Part shown: positions 16,858 through 25,373 of the stretch, in pieces
Layout of the letters: every line of letters starts with the position of its first letter
Position numbering within the stretch: position 1 is the stretch's first letter
From: an uncultured Eubacteriaceae bacterium
GTDB lineage: Bacteria > Bacillota > Clostridia > Lachnospirales > CAG-274
DNA length: 64,000 bases
Assembly (NCBI GenBank): GCA_947086655.1
Contig: CAMTZM010000003.1
Location: 1-64,000, forward strand
Reading direction: 5' to 3'
Position numbers and translations under genes: made by a program
Notes under the pieces: generated by a model
Told to the model about the DNA's origin: nothing
Databases searched by the model: none
What the model saw: the letters and a program-made list of their open reading frames with translations, nothing else

Positions 16858-17322
16858 TTATTCTCCTATAACTTTATCAAATGAGTTTCTCACCTCAACG
16901 CCGTTAAATGTAAATTCTATTTCTTCGTCAAGTTCTGTTGAGTCAATATCGATTTTGGCAATATCTACTGTATTAATGTTAACTTGTTTTAAAATAACAG
17001 TTTGTCTGCCTATTTCGCTTGATGGGTCTTCATTTTCAATAAGCATTTCAAAATATGTATCTACGCTTTCGTCAATATATTTAACCATCATTTCTCTAAA
17101 TTTTGATGTACAATAATACATTTTCATTGAGCCTGTACCCCTCCAGCCAGTTGCTTTATGTTTAGCACCTGTTTGCCCGAGCACTTTAATTTCTGATTTT
17201 GTTTTTTCAACTTTTGCTTTAATATTTTTAACATAAATCATATCTTCGACACTGCCGTTAATAGTTGCCACACATCTTCCGGTTGCTCCGTTAATGGCAT
17301 CCCATGCTTTAAGAGTTGACAT
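16858..17322 (-). CDS. xkdM: Tail tube protein, XkdM (DUF2001)
   Basis: A 154-residue tube protein. It begins STLKAWDAINGATGRCVATINGSVEDMIYVKNIKAKVEK and carries KVLGQTGAKHKATGWRGTGSMKMYYC near residue 50, typical of the DUF2001 family, then a beta-rich C-terminus ending EIEFTFNGVEV. It polymerises into the rigid inner tube inside the sheath. It lies 23 bp after the sheath gene. Length is as in PBSX XkdM (about 148). Confidence 0.9.
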   Translation of the reverse strand: MSTLKAWDAINGATGRCVATINGSVEDMIYVKNIKAKVEKTKSEIKVLGQTGAKHKATGWRGTGSMKMYYCTSKFREMMVKYIDESVDTYFEMLIENEDPSSEIGRQTVILKQVNINTVDIAKIDIDSTELDEEIEFTFNGVEVRNSFDKVIGE

Positions 17323-17345
17323 GTTTATTCCCCCTTTAAAAATAA

Positions 17346-18656
17346 TTATTCAACAACGCAAGTCATATAAAGCTTGTCCATAGCTCCTACGGGTTCAACA
17401 AATTCGCTGACAATTACATCGCCTTTTTCAGTACCTTTTTCGACTGTAATATTTGTTGGGTCAAAATTGGTAATAGCTTCTATTGCCTGTAATGTTTCAT
17501 GATATTTAACAAGTTCAGTTTTAAATATATCCCTTCCAACAGAGTTATTTTGCTGTTTGCCTAAATAATAGTCGTTAAAAATCCTTGCCGTATCGTTTGC
17601 GATTGCGTCAAGCACACGAATTACTTGATTATTTGAAAAGTCGGAATTTTTATCGCTTGAAAATTCGGTAAATGAATTAATATCTTTAAGTACACGGCAG
17701 CCTTTTTTATCGTTATAGAATACAAATTCACCGTTTTTAACAATATTTTTAAGCTGGCTTTTTTTATAATTTCCGTTAAATTCAAGTTCGCCGTCATACA
17801 AAGCGTTTGTAAGGCTTTCATTAACTTCAGCGCCTGCTGTTTTTCCGGCAACCCAATAAACGGCGTTTTTTGTATTTTTAACGCTTATAATACCTTCATG
17901 GTTTGCCTGAGGATAATCATATAATACACAAGATATTTTATAGCCCTCATCGTCTCTAAGCCTTTTTGTAAAGCTTGTAAAAAGGGCTTTTGTTGTATTA
18001 TCTTCACCGGCATAGCATATTGTTGTAAAGTCATAAGCCTCTATTTTATCAAGAAACTCTGAATAATCAGAGCCTTTTGCGCTTAATTCGCTGCCTCCTG
18101 ACAAATTAGTTCCTAAAGAAACGGCAGGTTTTCCCTGTCCGTTAAATGAAACAAAGTCGTTATTTATAAGTTCATTAAAATTAGATATACTTTGTTCATC
18201 AACGCTTGTAGTATTAGTATCTACAATTGTTTTAACAATAAAGTTTCCTTCTGTGTCTATATCGTTTTCAATAACAATTTTTATATCGTTTCCTCTTGTG
18301 CCGGGGTTAATTGCCGTAACGGTAAGGGCATTATCTCCTGTGCCTATAACAGCAGATGCTTTTGTACCGCTTGATATTCTGTAAACAAGAGCCTCATTTG
18401 CACCTATAAAAATTTCTCTTAAAAATTGCATTTCGTCTGAGTTGTAGTTATAGCCGAAAATACTAAAGCAATTTTTCTGAAAATCCTCAAGGCTCACTCT
18501 TACGACTTCGCCTGTTTTTCCCCAGCCGCCTTCATAAGCTACGGCTACTATTCCTCTTTCTCCTAAGTTTCCAAGCGCTCTTGCTTTTGATACAAAATTA
18601 ATATAAGCGCCCGGCAATACTTTATTTTGTGTAGTAAAAGTTCCTCCTGCTGCCAT
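17346..18656 (-). CDS. xkdK: Tail sheath protein, XkdK
   Basis: A 436-residue contractile sheath subunit. It opens GGTFTTQNKVLPGAYINFVSKA, has GERGIVAVAYEGGWG near residue 35, and the C-terminal sheath domain with SFTEFSSDKNSDFSNNQVIRVLDAIANDTARIF near 330 and the final VSEFVEPVGAMDKLYMTCVVE strand used for handshake contacts. Its presence shows this is a contractile (myovirus-like) tail. The ATG overlaps the stop of the small upstream gene (TAATG). Length is close to PBSX XkdK (466). Confidence 0.93.
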   Translation of the reverse strand: MAAGGTFTTQNKVLPGAYINFVSKARALGNLGERGIVAVAYEGGWGKTGEVVRVSLEDFQKNCFSIFGYNYNSDEMQFLREIFIGANEALVYRISSGTKASAVIGTGDNALTVTAINPGTRGNDIKIVIENDIDTEGNFIVKTIVDTNTTSVDEQSISNFNELINNDFVSFNGQGKPAVSLGTNLSGGSELSAKGSDYSEFLDKIEAYDFTTICYAGEDNTTKALFTSFTKRLRDDEGYKISCVLYDYPQANHEGIISVKNTKNAVYWVAGKTAGAEVNESLTNALYDGELEFNGNYKKSQLKNIVKNGEFVFYNDKKGCRVLKDINSFTEFSSDKNSDFSNNQVIRVLDAIANDTARIFNDYYLGKQQNNSVGRDIFKTELVKYHETLQAIEAITNFDPTNITVEKGTEKGDVIVSEFVEPVGAMDKLYMTCVVE

Positions 18657-18820
18657 TATCTAATCACCTTTCCTTTTAAATAATTTTCAACAAGCCTTTC
18701 GGCATGTTTTTTAGTATAACTTTTCCCATTTTCAAGCAGTGCGTCTAATAGGTCTCTTTTTTCCTTATATTCACTGCTTTTTAAAAAAGCTTCTTTTGAG
18801 TAAGTTTTTTCATCTGCCAT
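18656..18820 (-). CDS. Small conserved phage protein upstream of the sheath
   Basis: A 54-residue charged protein (MADEKTYSKEAFLKSSEYKE..RDLLDALLENGKSYTKKHAERLVENYLKGKV). Similar 50-60-residue proteins with RDLL(N/T)ALL and a terminal helix ending F(L/M)KGKV occur just upstream of sheath genes in clostridial phages, from memory. It is coupled to the sheath by TAATG overlap. The function is unknown; the position suggests a tail-completion or sheath-folding helper. Confidence 0.7.
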   Translation of the reverse strand: MADEKTYSKEAFLKSSEYKEKRDLLDALLENGKSYTKKHAERLVENYLKGKVIR

Positions 18821-18821
18821 A

Positions 18822-19280
18822 TTAATGTCCTCCCATAATTAATCTTTCCATATAAATTGGTTCTTTGTCGTCAATAACATGAAAATCATAGCTTACAAAA
18901 AAGTTAAGTACACAATCTCCGTTTTCATAAGTACTGTTAAGTCCGCTTGTCAATACACCTCCGCTTTTTTTCATAGACATATTGCGGCCTTTAACTTTAT
19001 GTCCGTCAATTTCTATTTCATTAAGAGCGGAAGATAGTTTTTCATACATATCATTCATATTAAAGTTTTTTTTGTTTAATGGAGGAAAATATAAAATGTC
19101 AATAGGGTTAATAAGTCTTCTTCTTTTGCCTAAAGCCTGTTTTATACTTGCCTCAGATGCTTTTATAAAAAAGCATGGTTCATTAAAGCCTTGTTTTACT
19201 TCGTCTGTATAGATAACTATATTTTCCCCGAAATAGAGGGTTAAATTTTTAGCTACTGCCTGTACAATTTTTTCTGTCAT
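18822..19280 (-). CDS. Tail terminator / tail completion protein, XkdI-position
   Basis: A 152-residue protein beginning MTEKIVQAVAKNLTLYFGENIVIYTDEVKQGFNEPCFFIK, the standard opening of the phage tail-terminator family in Firmicutes. It ends in a beta strand FFVSYDFHVI. I place the start at 19280, where CGCCTCC on the plus strand (GGAGGCG) lies 7 nt before the ATG; an upstream in-frame start at 19298 would bury that site. It joins head and tail or caps the tube. It has a 1-bp gap to the next small gene. Confidence 0.75.
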   Translation of the reverse strand: MTEKIVQAVAKNLTLYFGENIVIYTDEVKQGFNEPCFFIKASEASIKQALGKRRRLINPIDILYFPPLNKKNFNMNDMYEKLSSALNEIEIDGHKVKGRNMSMKKSGGVLTSGLNSTYENGDCVLNFFVSYDFHVIDDKEPIYMERLIMGGH

Positions 19281-19321
19281 AGAAATACGCCTCCACAATT
19301 TTAATTAACAAGCGTCTTTTA

Positions 19322-19675
19322 TCATGCGAAGCTATCAAAAAGGCTTAAAATAATTTCCTGATGAGTATTATAAAAAGCACTTTCACCGCTTTTCTGATAA
19401 ACCTTTGTTTCCCCGCATTGAGTAACTTCAATTTTAGAGCCGGATTTTATAGGCTTATCACAATAAGTAATAAGTTTAATTTCCTGCCTTATAAAAGAGG
19501 CGCTTTTACCTTGAACTGCTGAATTAAGGCTTTTATATGACAATCTGCATGAAACATCTTTATATACAAGCTTTTCTTTAAATTCAGTAATTCCTGTTTC
19601 TTTATTTATAAAAGGAATAAATTCATAAACGTTCATTTTTCCCGTAAAAAGCTTTTCTATATCATTTTTAATCAA
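19322..19675 (-). CDS. Head-closure protein, XkdH-like
   Basis: A 117-residue protein in the XkdH/DUF3599 position. It has a short helix then a beta-barrel body: NVYEFIPFINKETGITEFKEKLVYKDVSCRLSYKS, a loop with SASFIRQEIKLITYCDKPIKSGSKI, and a C-terminal EIILSLFDSF. I propose a TTG start at 19675, since GGAG lies 8 nt upstream; the earlier in-frame GTG at 19696 overlaps the previous gene. It likely seals the portal and connects head to tail. Confidence 0.65.
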   Translation of the reverse strand: MIKNDIEKLFTGKMNVYEFIPFINKETGITEFKEKLVYKDVSCRLSYKSLNSAVQGKSASFIRQEIKLITYCDKPIKSGSKIEVTQCGETKVYQKSGESAFYNTHQEIILSLFDSFA

Positions 19676-19689
19676 TATATGCGCTCCTT

Positions 19690-20076
19690 TCACCACACAA
19701 TAGCTCTATGGGCAATAATTTCGTCATTTCCGCATGTCATTAGTTTTTGTATAAGCAAGTCTTCATAACTTCCTTTTGACTGACAAGTTGAAGTATCATA
19801 TATAACGGAAACATCACCTTCTTTTAGTTCTTTTAGTGCACCGTTATCACATGCTGCTATACTAAAATCGCTGTCTATTCGCTTTTTTATAAATAAGAAT
19901 CCTCCTGCTGCTCTGTCAATTAAAATACCTTTAAGTACTTTTGGCACGCAATCAACTCCGATAGACTGGCATATATAGCATTGCACTCTTTCTATTTCCA
20001 TTTCTATAAGCGGATAATCTTTTGAAGAAACGTCATAACCTATGTTTTTTATTCTTTTTATAACCTCATCACGCAT
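19690..20076 (-). CDS. Head-tail connector (YqbG/gp6-like)
   Basis: A 128-residue helical protein between the capsid and head-closure genes. The N-terminal region IKRIKNIGYDVSSKDYPLIEMEIERVQCYICQSIGVDCVP resembles the DUF3199/gp6-type adaptor, and LKGILIDRAAGGFLFIKKR follows. The adaptor ring sits directly under the portal. It lies 5 bp after the capsid gene and overlaps nothing. Family assignment rests on position and helical pattern more than on a sharp motif. Confidence 0.65.
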   Translation of the reverse strand: MRDEVIKRIKNIGYDVSSKDYPLIEMEIERVQCYICQSIGVDCVPKVLKGILIDRAAGGFLFIKKRIDSDFSIAACDNGALKELKEGDVSVIYDTSTCQSKGSYEDLLIQKLMTCGNDEIIAHRAIVW

Positions 20077-20081
20077 AATAG

Positions 20082-21134
20082 TTAACCTCTTGATATAATT
20101 CTTGCTATACTTATAGCCTTATGGTCAATATATTCTTTTTTAGAGCCGCTTTCACCGTTATTTACGAGTTCCCAGTTACTTCCGTCCATAAGTTCATCAT
20201 TTGTAGGCGAAAGAGTTTGTTGATTTTTCTTTACATAAGAAATTCCAAAAGGAGCAAAACATTTTCTTGTTCTTACATATAATGTATCTTCGCCGCCGTT
20301 TGTTTTTGGGTCTCGGCTCATTTCAAAAGGCACTTTTGCACCTATATCCTCATAATCTATGGAGCCTTTTCCTAAAATATATGTAGTATAAACAGCTTTT
20401 CCGTCAGAACCTATTTCAGTAGGCATACTATCGTCTATAAGAACTGTTCTTCCATTCCATGTAGCTAAGGCAAGGTCTCTTTGTATACCATATTTATCTG
20501 TTTGTTTTAAATAAGACAAAAGGTTTATATTTTCAAGGTTTGTTGCCACAGCGGAGTGCATAATAGCGGCTGTATAATTGTTTTTATTGTCACCTGAAGC
20601 TTTTTGTATAGCCGTATTAAGTGTTGTTGGACCTACTAAGCTGTCGTCTCCTGTTTCAGAAGATATATCAAAAGTATGTTCATCTACGAATTTAAGATTT
20701 TCAGTTCCTGTCATATTAAAAATACCGTTTAAAATTGCAAGCAGTGTATTTTGGTCAACTTCGTCAATGTAATCACTTACTTGAAGAGCGACGTTATCCA
20801 TAAATCTTGCGCCGCCTGTAACGTCGTATGCGAAGTCGCTTTCAAGCCATGCCTTAGCACGGCCGATTACAACAGCACCTCTTTCAAATGTTTGAGTAGT
20901 ATCGGCTGTTATGTCTGTTTGTCCGTCGTAATTAAGTACTTCTCCGCCTATTCTTCCATACATAGGCAAAATAGCGTAAGCAGCTCCGGTATTTTGGCTG
21001 AACGCTCCTTTTATTTCAGAGTTTCCTTTAAAAATTCCTGAGCGAATCAGTTCATTTTTTTTTGTTTTTGGAAGCACGTCTATATACGCTCCAAAGGCTG
21101 AAGGGTTAAAAGTCTTACTATTAAATTTACTCAT
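20082..21134 (-). CDS. xkdG: Major capsid protein
   Basis: A 350-residue capsid protein of the PBSX XkdG/encapsulated HK97-like type. It carries NPSAFGAYIDVLPKTKKNELIRSGIFKGNSEI near the N-terminus, GRAKAWLESDFAYDVTGGARFMDNVA near residue 95, IMHSAVATNLENINLLSYLKQTDKYGI near 190 and the C-terminal YVRTRKCFAPFGISYVKK. It forms the icosahedral shell. It follows the scaffold gene, with AAAGGAGAAA before the ATG. An intact capsid gene argues against a headless tailocin. Confidence 0.9.
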   Translation of the reverse strand: MSKFNSKTFNPSAFGAYIDVLPKTKKNELIRSGIFKGNSEIKGAFSQNTGAAYAILPMYGRIGGEVLNYDGQTDITADTTQTFERGAVVIGRAKAWLESDFAYDVTGGARFMDNVALQVSDYIDEVDQNTLLAILNGIFNMTGTENLKFVDEHTFDISSETGDDSLVGPTTLNTAIQKASGDNKNNYTAAIMHSAVATNLENINLLSYLKQTDKYGIQRDLALATWNGRTVLIDDSMPTEIGSDGKAVYTTYILGKGSIDYEDIGAKVPFEMSRDPKTNGGEDTLYVRTRKCFAPFGISYVKKNQQTLSPTNDELMDGSNWELVNNGESGSKKEYIDHKAISIARIISRG

Positions 21135-21156
21135 TAAACATTTCTCCTTTATATAT

Positions 21157-21519
21157 TTATATATTTTCGTTATTCATAATTTGGCACATTTCTGTATATG
21201 TCATTTTTTTTAAATCTTTTGGTGCTGTTTCTTGGGCTTCTTGAGGAGCTGCGCCTTTTACATCGTTTTTCTCAAAAAGGAAAGAACTGTCTTTTTCTTT
21301 TAGCAGTTTATCAATTTGAGAATTTATATCGCCTTTTTTAGCCGCATCAAAATCCACAAGTGCTCTTGCCGCCTTTATATTTTTTGCTCCGGCTTTTATA
21401 AGTGCTGTATCAACATCAAAATTTACTAAAGCGTTATTAAGTTCTTTTTTATGTATATCAAATATTTTTTTTGATGTTTCTTCATCAACTCCCAATTCCA
21501 TAATATCTTTAATTTCCAT
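21157..21519 (-). CDS. Short GP20-like scaffold protein
   Basis: A 120-residue protein ending in the C-terminal pattern of phage GP20 scaffolds: DTALIKAGAKNIKAARALVDFDAAK..IDKLLKEKDSSFLF. GP20 proteins usually have a long central coiled coil and about 180-200 residues; here the coil is nearly absent, the N-terminal part being only about 30 residues. The start at 21519 is chosen because AGGAGGG lies 7 nt upstream and the ATG two codons earlier is too close to it. It is expected to guide capsid assembly. Confidence 0.65.
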   Translation of the reverse strand: MEIKDIMELGVDEETSKKIFDIHKKELNNALVNFDVDTALIKAGAKNIKAARALVDFDAAKKGDINSQIDKLLKEKDSSFLFEKNDVKGAAPQEAQETAPKDLKKMTYTEMCQIMNNENI

Positions 21520-21605
21520 AGGCATACCCTCCTTTCTAAAATTTATTTTGTATTTAAAAATACAATTTCAGGTTTTTTTATTAAATTATGTGGTATTTTT
21601 TTATT

Positions 21606-23033
21606 TTAATTTTTCAAATTAAGTATTTGAGGGTTTTGAGATTTTTTATTTTTTTCATATTGTTCGTCAAGTCTTTTTAATTCAGCGGTTATATCTTTAA
21701 CCCATGGATGTTGTTCAATTATGCTTTTTTGCGACAATATTTCAGTTGATTTTATACAATTTTCAATACTTTCCGTTTCATTAATAAGTATATCTCTGTT
21801 AAAAACAATATCTGCCTTACAGTTAGGAAATGTATTTTGTCTTATTTTTATGAATGTTCCTATTAGTTCTATTATTTTGCTTATAGACCATTGAAATTCA
21901 CATTCCATAATGTTTGCGTCAAGGTCGATATCGCTGTAAACAGATTGTATATTCATTCTTGTAACATTGCCTGTAAGTCTGTCGTCTTTTGAGTCGATTC
22001 CCCTTGCATTTTCCATAATGCTTCTTTTAAGCATATCCGCTATAATTTTATAATTACCGCTGTCTACATTAACTTTAAGTGTTTGTATATCTCCGGCAGC
22101 GCCGTCTATACTCTTTACTTTAACAGCGCCGTATTTTGCGAGATTACATCTAAACTCCTCAAGGTTTGTACCATCATAATTTTTCAATACAAGTATTGTG
22201 TTTCTTGCATCTTCCTGCATGTTATTCATAAAATCGCTCTCAATAATATTGAGAGAATCCTGAAGTTTTTTAACTCTTGAAATAAGCGGTATTTCTTTTG
22301 AGTTAAGTTTAAAAGGAATAACAGGTACATAATTTAGATTAAAAACATTGCCCAATGTATCGGAAAGGTAATATTCACTTTCCTCAAAAACAAGAGAGGT
22401 ATTTTTAATAAAATACCTCTCAATGCCTTTATCAGTATAAATTTCTGCTTTTTCCTTAATAATTTCCCTATCGCCCTCATAAACCGACACATAAAAAAGT
22501 CTTACTATACAATCAAGTTCTCTATGTTCGCTGTCCTTATAGAAAGGAATAATGTTATAAGGCTCAAACCTTTTAAATTTAAAGTCAACTCCGTTTTTGG
22601 TATATATATAAATATATCCGCTGCCGCAGTTTAAACAATCTTCTCCAGTATCTTTTAAAATTCTGAAAAAGTCATTATTAAAAATACTATTAAGCAATTC
22701 TAAAAGTTCAGTATTTTCGCATTTAATTGTAAAAGGTTTTGATAAAAGATAGCTGCATTTTTGGTCAACAAGTCTTGCGTATTGATTATCAACGATTTTA
22801 TTGTTAGGAAGATTTGACACTTCCGACAAATTTCCATCTTTTCCTATAACTGTGCGCTTTCTTTCGAGAATATCATGTATACCCTTATAATATCTGTCTC
22901 CGTCAATCATAGTTTTTCTTTTTTTACTTGTTTTAAATTTAAGTATTTCCTTTTCAATAACCTGCAATCGGGTTAATGAATTAGATTTAATAATTTCGTT
23001 TATTCTTTGGGTTTCGCTTCCTGCAAAAATCAA
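21606..23033 (-). CDS. xkdE: Portal protein (SPP1 gp6 / XkdE type)
   Basis: A 475-residue portal. Family motifs are the N-terminal helix NEIIKSNSLTRLQVIEKEILKFKTSKKRKTMIDGDRYYKGIHDIL, NNKIVDNQYARLVDQKCSYLLSKPFT near residue 90, IIPFYKDSEHRELDCIVR near 170 and the crown region NARGIDSKDDRLTGNVTRMNIQSVYSDIDLDAN near 355. It begins with TTG (GGGAG 9 nt upstream). It forms the 12-mer DNA gate for the terminase. No Mu gpF-like minor head gene follows, which many relatives have. Confidence 0.88.
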   Translation of the reverse strand: MIFAGSETQRINEIIKSNSLTRLQVIEKEILKFKTSKKRKTMIDGDRYYKGIHDILERKRTVIGKDGNLSEVSNLPNNKIVDNQYARLVDQKCSYLLSKPFTIKCENTELLELLNSIFNNDFFRILKDTGEDCLNCGSGYIYIYTKNGVDFKFKRFEPYNIIPFYKDSEHRELDCIVRLFYVSVYEGDREIIKEKAEIYTDKGIERYFIKNTSLVFEESEYYLSDTLGNVFNLNYVPVIPFKLNSKEIPLISRVKKLQDSLNIIESDFMNNMQEDARNTILVLKNYDGTNLEEFRCNLAKYGAVKVKSIDGAAGDIQTLKVNVDSGNYKIIADMLKRSIMENARGIDSKDDRLTGNVTRMNIQSVYSDIDLDANIMECEFQWSISKIIELIGTFIKIRQNTFPNCKADIVFNRDILINETESIENCIKSTEILSQKSIIEQHPWVKDITAELKRLDEQYEKNKKSQNPQILNLKN

Positions 23034-23051
23034 AAAATCACACTCCCAAAA

Positions 23052-24296
23052 TTAATTAAAGCTGAATGTATCGCCTTTAATAAAATCCTCAAGGGCATAT
23101 CGCATAGCGTCAAGAAGGTGGTTAAAACTGTCAATAGGCTGATTGATAAGTTTACCGAAATTATTTTTTTCCCATGTGTAGTTATTAATTTCTGTAATAA
23201 AGTTTACACATTTAGGATGAATAATAATTTTAAAACCCTGAATATATTGAATACCGTTTAACACACTGTCTTTTCCTTTTCTTGCTGCTCGTATATTACA
23301 AAGACCGAGTTGTCTAAGTTCTTCAATAGACTTAGGTTCAGCGCTGTCGGCTTTAATTTTTTCTTTAGCGAATTTCATATTTACGATGCGTTTATAAATC
23401 ATTTCATTTGTAAGCGCTTTTTCGTAAAGTTCATCGAATACAAAAATTTCTTTGTTAATACAATCGACGATACCGGCGAAAAAAGCGGTAGGGTCGTTTG
23501 TATATCCGAAGTCAAGTCCGAATGCGGTTTTAACAGATTTTCTTTTAAGTATAAAATCAACGGAAAATTCTTTTTCTTCAAAGTTTTCATAGATAAGTCC
23601 GTCTGATATGCCCCATTCTCCGAGTCCGGCTACTCTGTATCTTTTAGGATTATGAAGTTTCATTTGTTCAAATACTTTTTTATCTGCATCATCAAGAAAT
23701 TCGTTAATCATATAGTTAGTAGTTTTTGCTAAAACGTCCGAATTTTTGACATCAAAAAAACGCCTTTTTATCCAATGGCGTTCATTCCAAGGGTTTAAAG
23801 TAAGAGTAATTTGTTTAAAAAGACCCTCAGGCACTTCACCCCTAATTGATTCATCAAGTATATTGAAATCGTCTTCGTTTGAAATTTCATAAGCTTCTTC
23901 AATCCAAAGCCAGCAAAGAACTCCTTTTTCTACTGTAATTGAAGTAATTTTCAAACCGTCGTCAAGTCCTCTAAAGTATATTTTTTGTCCGGTAGGTTTA
24001 TAAGTCATTTCAAGAGGCGAGCGTTTACATTCCCATTTATCTTTTACATTAAGCCTTTCAATAGCCCAAAGCAGTTCTGTATAACAGCTGTCTTTAATAG
24101 TTGAAAATACTTTTCTTACAACAAGAGTGTTTGCGTCTTTGTATTTCATCATTCTAAAAATTATATTAATAGCCGTAGTTTTGCTTTTTTTGCTTGCTCG
24201 TGAGCCTTTGCATATTCTGTAACGACCTTTAAAGTTACAGAAGTCTGAATATCCTTTTCCTATAATTTCCTGCAAAGAAATTATTTTTTTATTCAT
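23052..24296 (-). CDS. xtmB: Terminase large subunit (PBSX XtmB family)
   Basis: A 414-residue packaging motor. The ATPase part has a degenerate Walker A KGSRASKKSKTTA near residue 32, common in this family, and Walker B LCWLWIEEAYEI near 130, followed by LTLNPWNERHWIKRRFF near 165. The RNase H-like nuclease has FGLDFGYTNDPTAFF near 258, KADSAEPKS near 310 and a final FNHLLDAMRYALED near 400. All key acidic residues are present, so it looks active. The start at 24296 is preferred because AAAGGAC lies about 8 nt upstream; it overlaps the TerS remnant by 8 bases. Confidence 0.92.
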   Translation of the reverse strand: MNKKIISLQEIIGKGYSDFCNFKGRYRICKGSRASKKSKTTAINIIFRMMKYKDANTLVVRKVFSTIKDSCYTELLWAIERLNVKDKWECKRSPLEMTYKPTGQKIYFRGLDDGLKITSITVEKGVLCWLWIEEAYEISNEDDFNILDESIRGEVPEGLFKQITLTLNPWNERHWIKRRFFDVKNSDVLAKTTNYMINEFLDDADKKVFEQMKLHNPKRYRVAGLGEWGISDGLIYENFEEKEFSVDFILKRKSVKTAFGLDFGYTNDPTAFFAGIVDCINKEIFVFDELYEKALTNEMIYKRIVNMKFAKEKIKADSAEPKSIEELRQLGLCNIRAARKGKDSVLNGIQYIQGFKIIIHPKCVNFITEINNYTWEKNNFGKLINQPIDSFNHLLDAMRYALEDFIKGDTFSFN

Positions 24297-24474
24297 TAAC
24301 ATCGTCCTTTATAACAACAGGATAGTCTTTCTGTTCCTTTTCATCAACGTATGTATATTTTCTTGCAAGAAGTTCTGCTGCTTTCATTCTGTCTTTAATT
24401 GAAATTTCTTCCCCCTCCCCCCTCATAACCTGTGTAAGATAAGCCATAACCTCCTTTGCTGAAGCTACTTTCAT
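24289..24474 (-). CDS. Terminase small subunit remnant, lacking the DNA-binding domain
   Basis: A 61-residue protein (MKVASAKEVMAYLTQVMRGE..SIKDRMKAAELLARKYTYVDE..PVVIKDD) matching only the C-terminal half of Terminase_2-type small subunits. The usual N-terminal helix-turn-helix of about 80-100 residues is missing. AAGGAGGTG lies 9 nt before the ATG at 24474, and a promoter-like TATAAT lies about 37 bp upstream of that, so the short form appears to be the real product rather than a frameshifted tail of a longer gene. It overlaps the TerL gene. It may keep oligomerisation or TerL contact without sequence-specific pac recognition. Confidence 0.75.
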   Translation of the reverse strand: MKVASAKEVMAYLTQVMRGEGEEISIKDRMKAAELLARKYTYVDEKEQKDYPVVIKDDVNE

Positions 24475-24510
24475 ATTAATAAGCACCTCCTTCTTTTTTA
24501 ACTCATTTAT

Positions 24511-24570
24511 ATTATAACACCAAAGTTAGTGACATGGTGTGTCTTAAAGTGTCTTTTAATGTCATAATAA
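24511..24570 (-). promoter_or_regulatory. Late promoter with 10-bp-phased upstream repeats
   Basis: On the minus strand TATAAT occupies 24516-24511, about 37 bp before the TerS start. No -35 hexamer lies 17 bp away (CACCAT). Instead GTC blocks on the plus strand start at 24541, 24551 and 24561 (TGTGTCTT, AGTGTCTT, AATGTCAT), exactly one helical turn apart. This resembles an activator-dependent phage late promoter. Confidence 0.6.
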
Positions 24571-24887
24571 ATTAGATTATATCAAAAAGGATAAATGATT
24601 TTTATTTTTATGCAGTTTTATGTATATTTCAATAAAGTAAAATATTAAAAACTTACAATTATATATTTTTAAATATTATTTATTAAAAAAACAACAATAA
24701 AACAATATCAATAAAATTAAAATTGATTTTGCTTTTTTGTTGTTTTTTTAAAATATTTTGTTTTTTATAATTATGTGGGATATTTTTGTTATGCAAAGAA
24801 GTGTAATAGATAAGAAAATCAAGTTTTTATATAGTATAAAAAATAATAATATATAGTTTATAAACCGCCTTAGAGGATAATTTAATA
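24571..24887. other. AT-rich gap between activator and late genes
   Basis: Together with the promoter this is a 400-bp gene-free stretch. It holds the long inverted repeat listed at 24683-24751. Stop codons are dense in all frames and I see no small gene. Confidence 0.6.
24683..24751 (-). terminator. Terminator-like hairpin after the activator gene
   Basis: TTAAAAAAACAACAA (24683-24697) is a perfect inverted copy of 24737-24751, with an inner ATCAAT/ATTGAT pair. The T-run ending the stem on the minus strand suggests termination of the early transcript before the late promoter. Confidence 0.5.
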
Positions 24888-25373
24888 TTATTTAGAAGAT
24901 AATTTAAGTTTTTTATCGCTAAAGCTGCTTTCAGCTTGACTTCCGAATTTTTCAATAGCTCTATCATGAATTCTAAAGCATTGTTTTCGGCTTTTATGTA
25001 TAATATCGGGTATATTGTCCCAGCTAAGTCCTTCTTTATATCTCAGTATAATTACTTTTTGTTCGTCGTTTTCGAGGGTACTCATAACGTAGTCTATAAT
25101 TGATTTTTCTTTAAGAGCGTTTTCTATTTCCTTTTCATATTCTTCCATTTGTTTTTCATAAATCATAATTGTTTTAATAACTGTATTTTCTACTCTTGAG
25201 GATATTTGTACGTTTGTTCTTATATAGTCGTAAGAAATTCCAACAGAGTATGAACTGTCGGCGCAAATTTTTTCAAGTTCCTTTATACGTATTGTAAGCT
25301 CTTTACAATAATCAACAACACCGCCCCAGCGTCTAAGCAAAGATTTTATATTTTCCTTTTCTCTTTTATTCAT
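24888..25373 (-). CDS. Sigma-region-4-like late activator (ArpU/Xpf type)
   Basis: A 161-residue protein. Its C-terminal HTH, LENDEQKVIILRYKEGLSWDNIPDIIHKSRKQCFRIHDRAI at about residues 100-140, is of the sigma-70 region 4 / ArpU / DUF1492 type. The N-terminal half is a predicted coiled coil. In PBSX the equivalent Xpf factor switches on the late operon. It is placed just upstream of the late promoter with phased repeats. The start at 25373 (GGTGG 8 nt upstream) overlaps the previous stop; an ATG five codons earlier at 25388 is the alternative. Confidence 0.78.
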   Translation of the reverse strand: MNKREKENIKSLLRRWGGVVDYCKELTIRIKELEKICADSSYSVGISYDYIRTNVQISSRVENTVIKTIMIYEKQMEEYEKEIENALKEKSIIDYVMSTLENDEQKVIILRYKEGLSWDNIPDIIHKSRKQCFRIHDRAIEKFGSQAESSFSDKKLKLSSK

